NCBI GenBank assembly: GCA_022703195.1
Contig: JAKLEF010000127.1
Location: 1 to 6,016, forward strand
Direction of reading: 5' to 3'
DNA from: Candidatus Fermentibacterota bacterium
GTDB lineage: Bacteria > Fermentibacterota > Fermentibacteria > Fermentibacterales > Fermentibacteraceae
Length of the DNA stretch: 6,016 bases
Part shown: positions 1-5,905 of the stretch, in pieces
Layout: every line of letters starts with the position of its first letter
Numbering within the stretch: position 1 is the stretch's first letter
Notes under the pieces: model-generated
The model's input: the letters and a program-made list of their open reading frames with translations, nothing else
Told to the model about the DNA's origin: nothing
Database searches by the model: none
Translations under genes and position numbers: made by a program

Positions 1-1731
1 AGATGGAACGGCCTCGCGAAACTCGGCTGGATCAGGTCGGAGTCGTTCGAGGCAGGCATCACCTTCGCCCTCCACGAGAGGGAGCGGGGCTGGTCGGACT
101 GGTCCTGGAGCAGGTTCGAGGATCTCTATATCGATACGGACACGACATCGTCGACCTTCGGAGACACTCTCGCGGGTGGAGTCGGGATCGACTGCTCACT
201 TCCGACGCGTTACGACGAAGGATCGCTCGTCGGGCTGGATGCGAGCTTCGGCCTCGGCCAGGCCGGAACCCTCGGCGCCTCCCTCGCGGTGACCGGATCG
301 CGGATCTACACGAGGATCGACGACCCCGCGGGTGGATACCTGGGCGAAGGCTTCGACGAGGAGGACTGGGAGGACTACACCCCTCCGGAGCTCCTCCTCG
401 ATCCCGACGGCTTCGTCCGGAGCGGAGTGAACGACCTCCTCTGGTTCGACTCCGAGGACGACGCCCTCTCCGCCGGGCTCGAATGGAGCCTGACCGCCGG
501 GAGGCATTCCCTGGCCGCGGGTTCCGGCCTGATGCTCCACGACATCTCCGAGACCTGCGTCACGCTGCTGGACTCCCAGACCACGGTGGCCTTCCAGGAG
601 TGGGAGGCCTCTCCCACGGAGGGTTTCCTCTCTCTCAGCGACGCGATCGACCTCTCCCGCGGTCTCGCAGTCACCCCGGGGCTGCGGCTGGGCTACTTCG
701 ATCCCGCATTCGACTTCACGGAGGAACCCATGCCGACTCTTCCGGGTGCGAACACGGGCGGCCCCCTGCCCGGCGGGAGCCTCTCGACCGAAGCCTCCGC
801 GAAGACCTGGCTGGACATGTCCCTCGCGATCGTCCAGGGCCTCGACGCCCATCATTCCGTCACAGTCGAGTACTCGCGAGTGTCGAGGATGCCCCGCTTC
901 GCATTCCTCTACCCCGGGACCGACTCGGTCCTCGTGAGCGAAGGCCAGTTCGTGGGCAATCCCGACCTAGACCCCGAGGCATGCACCGATATCTCGCTGG
1001 GTCTGTCCAGGACCTGCTCCGGCCGCGGCGAGATGAATGTATCCGTCTTCTACCGCACGATGGACGACCTGGTGAGGACCGAGCTGCGTGAGGACCCCGC
1101 CCAGGGCTCCTACCGCCAGTTCGACAACGGAGCGACCGCCTCGGTGCAGGGCCTGGAGGTCGCCCATCGTGCAGGCCTGTCCGACTGGCTGGCCTGGTCC
1201 GCCACATACACGCTGAGCAGGGCCGAGGGCACATGGTCGGTGCTGCAGCAGCCCGCCGGCTACGAGTGGGTGACGCCCTGGATCTCCGGAACCGACGAGT
1301 TCCCCCTGGAATGGGACCGCAGGCACTCCCTCGACCTGTCCCTCGCGGGCGAGTTCCCCGGCCGCTCCGGCGCCCTGGGAGGCCTCGGAGCGGAGCTGGC
1401 ATGGAGCTACGCGAGCGGGTTCCCGCTGGATACCTCGTATTACGGCGAGGCCCCGGCGACCAGGAACTCCGAGAGATACCCCGACACGACCAGGCTCGAC
1501 GCCTCCGTCTGGAAGGAGCACAGGCTGGGCGGGCTAGACCTGACCCTGAGGCTCGACGTCGTGAACCTGTCGCAGGAGAGGAACACAGCCTGGGTGGTGG
1601 ACCCGGAGTGGTACTTCGCTGAGCTCGGGGGTGACGGCGGTTATTCGATGGATCCGACCGGCCCCATGGGCAACAGCCACGCGTTCGCCTCCCCGAGGCA
1701 CTTCATGCTGGGGCTCACTATCGGCTGGTAG
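1..1731 (+). CDS. TonB-dependent receptor, C-terminal beta-barrel part (5' partial)
   Basis: Outer-membrane beta-barrel receptor that would import a ligand using TonB/ExbBD energy; the ligand is unknown. The frame is open from base 1 with no stop, so the signal peptide, plug domain and first strands lie upstream. The GTG at 289 is internal and is not the start. Of 576 visible codons, residues about 319-325 read GNPDLDP. An FYRTMDDLV strand, a DNGATASVQGLEV strand and a YTLSRAEG strand follow. This order (GNPxLxPE, then VxxFYRxxxDLI, then NxGxAxxxGLE, then YTxSxA) is typical of TonB-receptor barrels. Further on are a WDRRHSL motif, an NSERYPDTTRLD stretch and a DVVNLSQERN stretch, also typical. 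The protein ends in LTIGW, and the terminal aromatic residue fits the Bam recognition signal of outer-membrane proteins. An acidic, aromatic loop lies near residues 117-127. The stop is TAG at 1729-1731. The gene converges on the minus-strand radical SAM operon. The family call is firm; the substrate is not inferable. Confidence 0.9.
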   Translation, partial: RWNGLAKLGWIRSESFEAGITFALHERERGWSDWSWSRFEDLYIDTDTTSSTFGDTLAGGVGIDCSLPTRYDEGSLVGLDASFGLGQAGTLGASLAVTGSRIYTRIDDPAGGYLGEGFDEEDWEDYTPPELLLDPDGFVRSGVNDLLWFDSEDDALSAGLEWSLTAGRHSLAAGSGLMLHDISETCVTLLDSQTTVAFQEWEASPTEGFLSLSDAIDLSRGLAVTPGLRLGYFDPAFDFTEEPMPTLPGANTGGPLPGGSLSTEASAKTWLDMSLAIVQGLDAHHSVTVEYSRVSRMPRFAFLYPGTDSVLVSEGQFVGNPDLDPEACTDISLGLSRTCSGRGEMNVSVFYRTMDDLVRTELREDPAQGSYRQFDNGATASVQGLEVAHRAGLSDWLAWSATYTLSRAEGTWSVLQQPAGYEWVTPWISGTDEFPLEWDRRHSLDLSLAGEFPGRSGALGGLGAELAWSYASGFPLDTSYYGEAPATRNSERYPDTTRLDASVWKEHRLGGLDLTLRLDVVNLSQERNTAWVVDPEWYFAELGGDGGYSMDPTGPMGNSHAFASPRHFMLGLTIGW

Positions 1732-1758
1732 TACCGGCCTCCGGAACCGGCATCAGGC

Positions 1759-1791
1759 GCGCCCGCGAGGGACCGTCAGGCCCGCGGGCGC
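1759..1791. terminator. GC-rich inverted repeat between convergent genes, possible bidirectional terminator
   Basis: GCGCCCGCG at 1759-1767 is perfectly complementary to CGCGGGCGC at 1783-1791, giving a 9-bp all-GC stem with a 15-base loop. The loop carries the TGA stop (1776-1778) of the minus-strand radical SAM gene, and the right arm lies in its last codons. The hairpin begins 28 bases after the receptor stop. There is no T-run on either side, so it is not a canonical intrinsic terminator. It could stop or stabilise transcripts from both convergent genes, or be a chance product of high GC. Confidence 0.35.
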
Positions 1792-3254
1792 ATCTCGCGC
1801 AGCAGGGGCCGGGCGAACCTGTCCCAGAAGTCGGCGAAGAACCTGTACACGGTCATGTCGCCCTTCATCCTGAACCTGCGCGTCAGCACCGAGATAGCGT
1901 TTCCGGCCAGCTTGCCGGGATGCAGAGCGAGCTTGATAAGCGAGAACTGGACGTACACCCAGATCCTCGCCGCCGTGATGAGCCTGTAGTTGTCCCGCCA
2001 GGTCGGAGAGAAGTTGATGTCCTCGTATTCGATGCCGTCCGGCTTCAGATCAGCCACGCCCGTCTCCGGAAGCGGGGTCAGCATGAAGGTCACGACCTCG
2101 TCGAGCCCGGACGCCGCGAGCTTCCTGATGTAGGAGTAGGTCAGCCTCCTGTCGGCCCCCGACTCGCCGGGGAAGCCCAGGACGAAGTTGCAGTTCACCT
2201 TGATGCCCAGCTCGTCGCACCATCTCACTACGTTGTGGACGTGGTCCAGGTCGACGCTCTTGTTCATCAGGCCGAGCACCCTCTGCGAGCCCGACTCAGG
2301 AGAGAGGGCGAAGTAGCCGCATCCGGACCTCCTCAGGAGGAGGAGCTCCTCGTAACCGACGGTCTCGGCCTTGATGCCCGACGGGAAGCAGTAGGTGTAC
2401 CTCCTGCCCCTCCGCAGGAGCTCGAGGGCGAATTCCCTGGTCCGGCTCCGCGAGAGCGAGAAGTTCTCGTCCTGTATGTGGAAGTCGGATACGCCGTACC
2501 TGTCGTGGTAATGGTCCATCTCGTCGACGATCCGGCACGGGCTCTTCGCCATCCACTTCCCGCCCCACATCTTCGGGGTCTGGCAGAAGGCGCAGGCATG
2601 CGGGCAGCCACGGCTGGTGAACATGTTGATGTACCTGCCGGAGACGACGGGGCCATGGGCGTAGTGCAGCTTCCAGTATGTTTCGAGCGGTATCGAATCG
2701 TAGTCGCCGAACGGCAGGTCCTCGATCGGGCAGACCCTCGGCGTGCGGGGTGACTTGATCCCCGCGCCGTAGATGCCGTCGAGGTCGAACTTCGTACCCT
2801 TTTCGACGCGGTCTATCAGGAGCGGCAGCCGATGCTCCCCCTCGCCCTGGAGGACGAAGTCGGCTCCGGCCTCGAGGAAAGGTTCGAAACAGAACGTGGT
2901 GTGGTAACCCCCGACCACGATAGTGGCTCCCGGGAAGCGCTTCCGGGATTCCTCGACCAGCGCGATGCTGTTGCCGTGTTCGAGGGTGCAGTGCACCGAT
3001 ATGCCGATCATCCCGGTACCTTCGCGGATCAGCGCGACAGCCTCGGCCGGCGTGAGGCCCCTCGCCTCGAACCTGTCCTTGTAGGGCATGAACCTCGAAG
3101 GCGCGAGCCCGTACGAATCGACCACCGAGACGTCGTGCCCCTTCTCCTTCAGGACGGCGGCGAGGTATGCGAGGTTTGACGGCATGCCGGGCGTGGAGCC
3201 GAAGGGGCTGTTCTTCAGGTTCACCACGGGAGGTCTGAGAAGGGCGACCCTCAT
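1776..3254 (-). CDS. B12-binding-domain radical SAM protein (BchE-like architecture)
   Basis: Predicted 492-residue cytosolic radical SAM enzyme. Residues about 1-150 look like the cobalamin-binding Rossmann-type domain of this superfamily: an MRVALLRPP first strand, GGYHTT at 115-120 and LQGEGE at 135-140. The classical DxHxxG base-off histidine motif is absent, as in many BchE-type members. The radical SAM core follows, with C217-x3-C221-x2-C224 in SRGCPHACAFC binding the [4Fe-4S] cluster. Later motifs are QDENF at 261-265, SPESGSQRVL at 318-327 and LGFPGES at 359-365, all typical of this class. The C-terminal 70 residues are basic and aromatic, with a short hydrophobic stretch near 431-447. 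The ATG at 3254 was chosen because it overlaps the upstream stop (ATGA) and begins the first strand directly. The frame is open further upstream, but that part is a shadow of the upstream gene. Relatives do methylations, cyclisations or other radical chemistry on lipids, pigments or antibiotics; the substrate here is unknown. Confidence 0.88.
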   Translation of the reverse strand: MRVALLRPPVVNLKNSPFGSTPGMPSNLAYLAAVLKEKGHDVSVVDSYGLAPSRFMPYKDRFEARGLTPAEAVALIREGTGMIGISVHCTLEHGNSIALVEESRKRFPGATIVVGGYHTTFCFEPFLEAGADFVLQGEGEHRLPLLIDRVEKGTKFDLDGIYGAGIKSPRTPRVCPIEDLPFGDYDSIPLETYWKLHYAHGPVVSGRYINMFTSRGCPHACAFCQTPKMWGGKWMAKSPCRIVDEMDHYHDRYGVSDFHIQDENFSLSRSRTREFALELLRRGRRYTYCFPSGIKAETVGYEELLLLRRSGCGYFALSPESGSQRVLGLMNKSVDLDHVHNVVRWCDELGIKVNCNFVLGFPGESGADRRLTYSYIRKLAASGLDEVVTFMLTPLPETGVADLKPDGIEYEDINFSPTWRDNYRLITAARIWVYVQFSLIKLALHPGKLAGNAISVLTRRFRMKGDMTVYRFFADFWDRFARPLLREMRPRA

Positions 3255-3262
3255 CTCCGCCT
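3251..3262 (-). promoter_or_regulatory. ATGA stop/start overlap with AGG ribosome-binding site (translational coupling)
   Basis: On the minus strand the TGA of the SPASM-like gene (3253-3251) overlaps the ATG of the B12-type radical SAM gene (3254-3252) by the 4-base ATGA. An AGG at 3262-3260 sits five bases before the start, and a GGAAGGA lies further up. This arrangement usually makes translation of the second gene depend on termination of the first. It also fixes the start of the downstream gene. Confidence 0.75.
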
Positions 3263-4333
3263 GTTCCTTCCCATGCTCTCGCGCACGGTGCCCGCCAGGA
3301 GCGGGAGCCATCTCCCGGGCGAGAAGACGATCGCGGTGGAGAGAGAGCATTCCCAGGTGCACGTGCATCGTTCCCGCCTGATGGAACGGATGGCTTCCAA
3401 GGCAGTCCGCGATTCCAGTATCGGCCCGAAGCGGAAGCCGGATCCACGCACGTCTCCCAGGACTATCCCGCGCGGCTCGCAGAGCCTCAGCCGCCCGACC
3501 TCGTCCAGGACGACGATCCTGCGGCCGGCGGGGCAGACAGGGCCCCGGCCGCCCCCGAGGATGCTGCGGACCGATGCGATGTACTCGTTGTTCAGGGCTC
3601 TGAAGAACGCGCTGAGGGGGCGCTTTTCGCGCCTCCGGCCCTCGTCGCGGAATTTCGCGTGCTCCCTCACGAAAGCCTGCGGGTCGATTCCCGGAGCACA
3701 TACTGACGGCCATCCGGGCCTCAGGAGATGAACCTCGTGGTTGTCGGGGCGGATCTCCGATGCGACCCATCTCCGCAGTTCGTCCATGCAGCCGCTGTTC
3801 GACGGCATGTAGACCGAGACGACGTCCATGGAGAAGTTGCCGGTATCCTCGCGGAGGGTGCGGAACCTCGACGCGGTTTCGCGTACCCTCTCCAGGCATC
3901 CCGGGACCCCGCGCTCCGTATCGTGCCTCCCGTCAGGGAAGTCGATGCTCAGGGCCCCCCGGAAGTGCACTCCGGGGAAGTCGGCCGTGAGCTTCCTGAA
4001 GAGGGCTTCCGAGCGGTCGGGCGACAGGCCGTTGGATGGTATGTTGACGTACCTGGTCCCTGCGTTGCGGATATAGAGCGCGATGATCCCGTCGAGATCC
4101 TCCCTGAGGACGGGTTCGCCGCCCGAGAGCAGGAGATAGGGTATCCTGCCGCAGCCCTGCGATATCCTCCTGTGTTCGTCGAGCGTGAGTTCGGAAGCCG
4201 GGTCGGCCCTCGATACCTCGCCGGCATAGAAGCAGAAGCCGCACCGGGCGTTGCATCTCGCAGTGGCGACCAGTATCAGGAACATCGGCTGCCTTGCGTC
4301 GATCAGCGCGGGCAGCGCGCCCAGGATGTTCAT
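3251..4333 (-). CDS. Radical SAM protein with SPASM-like C-terminal cluster region
   Basis: Predicted 360-residue cytosolic radical SAM enzyme. C27-x3-C31-x2-C34 (in ARCNARCGFCF) ligates the SAM-binding [4Fe-4S] cluster. LSGGEP at 69-74 contacts SAM. SNG at 100-102 and SID at 129-131 occupy positions usual for later strands of the barrel. The C-terminal part carries C267-x12-G280-x4-C285, matching the start of a SPASM motif (C-x9-15-G-x4-C). CTCTWEC then gives C323, C325 and C329. Only five cysteines of the SPASM type are visible, rather than the full seven, so it may hold one auxiliary cluster or be a divergent SPASM/twitch form. It is the first gene of the minus-strand operon and is coupled by ATGA to the B12-type radical SAM gene. 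The ATG at 4333 has GGAG four bases upstream and lies just before the first strand. SPASM proteins include peptide-maturing enzymes and others acting on carbohydrates or cofactors; the substrate here is not known. The basic tail (GRNRRR) is unremarkable. Confidence 0.88.
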   Translation of the reverse strand: MNILGALPALIDARQPMFLILVATARCNARCGFCFYAGEVSRADPASELTLDEHRRISQGCGRIPYLLLSGGEPVLREDLDGIIALYIRNAGTRYVNIPSNGLSPDRSEALFRKLTADFPGVHFRGALSIDFPDGRHDTERGVPGCLERVRETASRFRTLREDTGNFSMDVVSVYMPSNSGCMDELRRWVASEIRPDNHEVHLLRPGWPSVCAPGIDPQAFVREHAKFRDEGRRREKRPLSAFFRALNNEYIASVRSILGGGRGPVCPAGRRIVVLDEVGRLRLCEPRGIVLGDVRGSGFRFGPILESRTALEAIRSIRRERCTCTWECSLSTAIVFSPGRWLPLLAGTVRESMGRNRRR

Positions 4334-4337
4334 ACGA

Positions 4338-4341
4338 CTCC
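4338..4341 (-). promoter_or_regulatory. Ribosome-binding site of the SPASM-like radical SAM gene
   Basis: Read on the minus strand, GGAG lies four bases before the ATG at 4333-4331. It is short but well placed and supports this start. Confidence 0.55.
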
Positions 4342-4394
4342 GTAACCGGCCGGCGGGCGACAGTGGACGAACTGCTCCGAAGGGGCACCGGCCG

Positions 4395-4424
4395 TTTTCC
4401 GATCCCGCTCCGGAACGATATAAT
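4395..4424 (+). promoter_or_regulatory. Sigma-70-like promoter for the plus-strand glycosyltransferase gene
   Basis: A perfect TATAAT lies at 4419-4424 in an otherwise GC-rich gap. A weak -35 candidate (TTTTCC, 4395-4400) sits 18 bases upstream. Transcription would start near 4431, leaving a leader of about 28 bases before the ATG at 4459. An exact -10 hexamer at the right distance is good evidence in DNA this GC-rich; the -35 is poor. Confidence 0.6.
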
Positions 4425-4448
4425 ACGTCACCGACGCCCTTTCTGTAA
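4420..4448 (-). promoter_or_regulatory. Possible divergent promoter for the radical SAM operon
   Basis: On the minus strand, TATTAT (4425-4420) matches the -10 consensus at five of six bases. It lies 17 bases after TTACAG (4448-4443), a weak -35. The box shares bases 4420-4424 with the plus-strand TATAAT. The operon leader would be about 80 bases. The spacing is right, but the -35 matches consensus poorly, so this is tentative. Confidence 0.35.
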
Positions 4449-4453
4449 GGGGA
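4447..4453 (+). promoter_or_regulatory. Strong Shine-Dalgarno of the glycosyltransferase gene
   Basis: AAGGGGA ends five bases before the ATG at 4459-4461. This decides the start: the frame remains open upstream to 4294, but that extension has no ribosome-binding site and overlaps the promoter and the divergent operon. Confidence 0.75.
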
Positions 4454-4458
4454 TCCCG

Positions 4459-5472
4459 ATGTCCGTCCGCATCAGCGCTGTGGTACCGGCCTGGAAGGCT
4501 TCCTCGACCCTGGCGGACTGCCTCGGGTCCCTCGAGGGCCAGACCTCGCCCCTTCATGAGATCATCGTGGTCGACGACGACTCGCCCGACGACACCGCCT
4601 CGGTGGCCGAAGCTCTCGGCGCGAGGGTCATACGGCTCCCCCGCAACATGGGCCCCGCCAGGGCCAGGAACGAAGGTGTCGCAGCCGCCTCCGGAGATGT
4701 GATCCTGTTCGTGGACTCCGATGTCGTCGTCCCCGGGGGTCTCGTCGAAGCGGTCCGCGCACGTTTCGAGAACCCGGCGGTCTCGGCCGTGCAGACACTC
4801 TACACCCCCTCCTGCCCGGCGCAGGGGCTCGTCTCCCGCTATCAGAACTTCTACTACCACCATGCCCTGGCGCGCGTCAGGGAGGAGAGCACCGCCATCT
4901 TCGCGACCTGGTGCGCGGCGGTGAGGAAGGACCTGTTCGAGATGCTCGGCGGCTTCAATACCGAGATACCCGAACCCACGGTCGAGGACGAGGAGTTCGG
5001 GTACGCGATCGCCGATGCCGGAGGCAGGATCATACTGGACAAGTCCATGCAGGTCGTCCACATGGCCGAATACGACCTCCGCGGATTCGCACGGCGCCGC
5101 ATGAGGATGGCCAGGGCCCAGGCCAAGAGCGGCCTGCGCCAGGTCCGCGATCGGCTCCTCGCGAGATACATCAACGTGCACGAGACCGGGACGCACCACA
5201 GCAGGCTCGTCGTGGCGTCCATAGTGATGATGCCGCTCTCACTGGCGTTCACGGCCGCCGCGATCCCGTGCGGGCCCTGCATGCTCGCTCCGTCGCTGCT
5301 GCTGTTCTCTTCCGCGATGCTATGCCACCTGGACTTCTTCAGGCAGGCCTCGAGGCAGTTCGGCCCGGGGATACTTCCGGGCTTCGCGCTCATGTGCGCG
5401 GCCGACATGCTGATCCTGGCGTGGGGCATCATGCGGGGGACGGCGAGCTTCGCGCTCGGGAGGCGCTACTAG
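4459..5472 (+). CDS. Family-2 glycosyltransferase with C-terminal membrane segments
   Basis: Predicted 337-residue inverting glycosyltransferase with a GT-A fold, using a nucleotide-sugar donor. The first strand is ISAVVPAWKAS (5-15). VVDDDSPDDT (37-46) carries the nucleotide-binding aspartates. NMGPARARNEG (63-73) is a typical GT2 motif. FVDSDV (84-89) supplies the metal-binding DxD (D86, D88). EDEEF (176-180) is a candidate for the catalytic-base region. The segment from about 208 to 248 is basic. Hydrophobic stretches at about 249-269, 273-291 and 304-326 suggest two or three membrane helices, so it probably acts at the inner membrane on a lipid-linked acceptor. The start is fixed by the Shine-Dalgarno at 4447-4453, and the gene has its own promoter candidate. 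It is divergent from the radical SAM operon and convergent, with a 28-base gap, with the next glycosyltransferase. The sugar and acceptor cannot be told from sequence. Confidence 0.88.
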   Translation: MSVRISAVVPAWKASSTLADCLGSLEGQTSPLHEIIVVDDDSPDDTASVAEALGARVIRLPRNMGPARARNEGVAAASGDVILFVDSDVVVPGGLVEAVRARFENPAVSAVQTLYTPSCPAQGLVSRYQNFYYHHALARVREESTAIFATWCAAVRKDLFEMLGGFNTEIPEPTVEDEEFGYAIADAGGRIILDKSMQVVHMAEYDLRGFARRRMRMARAQAKSGLRQVRDRLLARYINVHETGTHHSRLVVASIVMMPLSLAFTAAAIPCGPCMLAPSLLLFSSAMLCHLDFFRQASRQFGPGILPGFALMCAADMLILAWGIMRGTASFALGRRY

Positions 5473-5500
5473 CTGATGGCCTGCGTGCCGCCGGGCGGGA

Positions 5501-5899
5501 TCAGATCCTCCCCGAGATGAACTTGAGCATCGTGTGCAGCACCGTGAATCCGTAAGGGATGGGCTTCAGGCTGGAGTAGCCCTCGCCGTGGAGCGTGGGG
5601 ATGGGCACCTCGCGTATCGACAGCTTCTTGCGTATCGCTCCGGCGAGCATCTCGGAATCGAAGTTGAAGGTGTCGGAGTAGCCGCGGTAGGGGATCGTCT
5701 CCAGCGCCTTCCTGCTGTAGGCCTTGTACCCGCTGTGGTAGCTCGACAGGTCGGCCCTGAAGACGATGTTCTCGAGCCTGTTGAGCACGATCGTCCCCCA
5801 GTACCTGGTCTGGGACATCCCGCCCTCGCGCATGTCGCCGTACATCGTCCTGCTCCCGCCGACCACGTCCACGCCCTCGTGCAGCGGCGCGAGCACCAC
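5501..5899 (-). CDS. C-terminal part of a dolichyl-phosphate-mannose-synthase-like family-2 glycosyltransferase (N-terminus missing)
   Basis: The recognisable 132 residues match the C-terminal half of polyprenyl-phosphate sugar synthases and related GT2 enzymes. Counting from the GTG at 5899, these are VDVVGGSRTM (10-19, the DVVxGSR motif), NRLENIVF (40-47), SSYHSGYKAYSRKAL (52-66), FNFDSEML (78-85) and REVPIPTLHGE (96-106). A family member needs about 90-100 more residues before this, with the donor-binding aspartates and a DxD. None are visible. The GTG is probably not a true start; it is only the first start-type codon in a frame that stays open to the right window edge. The further upstream translation is proline- and glutamate-rich and does not resemble a glycosyltransferase, although about eight residues (QEPAHELV) could still belong. 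The gene is therefore either truncated by rearrangement or cut by an assembly junction near 5900-5925. No membrane helix follows, so it would be a soluble or peripheral enzyme. Stop TGA at 5503-5501. Confidence 0.8.
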   Translation of the reverse strand: MVLAPLHEGVDVVGGSRTMYGDMREGGMSQTRYWGTIVLNRLENIVFRADLSSYHSGYKAYSRKALETIPYRGYSDTFNFDSEMLAGAIRKKLSIREVPIPTLHGEGYSSLKPIPYGFTVLHTMLKFISGRI

Positions 5900-5905
5900 G
5901 AGCTC

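Noticed and set aside
3..1091. Long plus-strand open frame overlapping the receptor
   Set aside because: It is arginine- and proline-rich, lacks any domain pattern and lies out of frame with the clear TonB-receptor motifs. It is a high-GC shadow.
1920..2753. 277-codon plus-strand open frame antisense to the B12-type radical SAM gene
   Set aside because: Its composition mirrors the antisense of well-supported radical SAM motifs, and no family features are seen.
3255..3899. 215-residue N-terminal extension of the B12-type radical SAM protein
   Set aside because: The extension is proline- and arginine-rich, overlaps the motif-bearing upstream gene in another frame, and is made unnecessary by the ATGA-overlap start at 3254.
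4373..4387. Hairpin TGCTCC-GAA-GGGGCA in the divergent gap
   Set aside because: It forms well only as plus-strand RNA and lies upstream of the plus promoter, so it would not normally be transcribed in that sense. On the minus strand it has a C-A mismatch.
4294..4458. 55-residue N-terminal extension of the plus-strand glycosyltransferase
   Set aside because: It runs through the promoter and Shine-Dalgarno and overlaps the divergent gene; the ATG at 4459 starts the first GT2 strand.
4334..4458. Small precursor-peptide gene expected beside SPASM radical SAM enzymes
   Set aside because: The 125-base gap is taken up by promoter and ribosome-binding signals and shows no small open frame with its own start site and a peptide-like core.
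4330..5199. 289-codon minus-strand open frame antisense to the glycosyltransferase
   Set aside because: It is antisense to conserved GT2 motifs and is low in hydrophobic structure. It is a shadow.
1776..5472. Assignment as hopanoid side-chain genes (HpnH, HpnI and HpnJ-like), given radical SAM plus glycosyltransferase neighbours
   Set aside because: The sequences around the cluster cysteines and the N-termini do not match what I recall of those families, and no squalene-hopene cyclase or other hopanoid gene is present.
5488..5498. Small CCGC-CGG-GCGG hairpin between the convergent glycosyltransferase genes
   Set aside because: A four-base stem without a T-run is too weak to call a terminator in DNA of this GC content.
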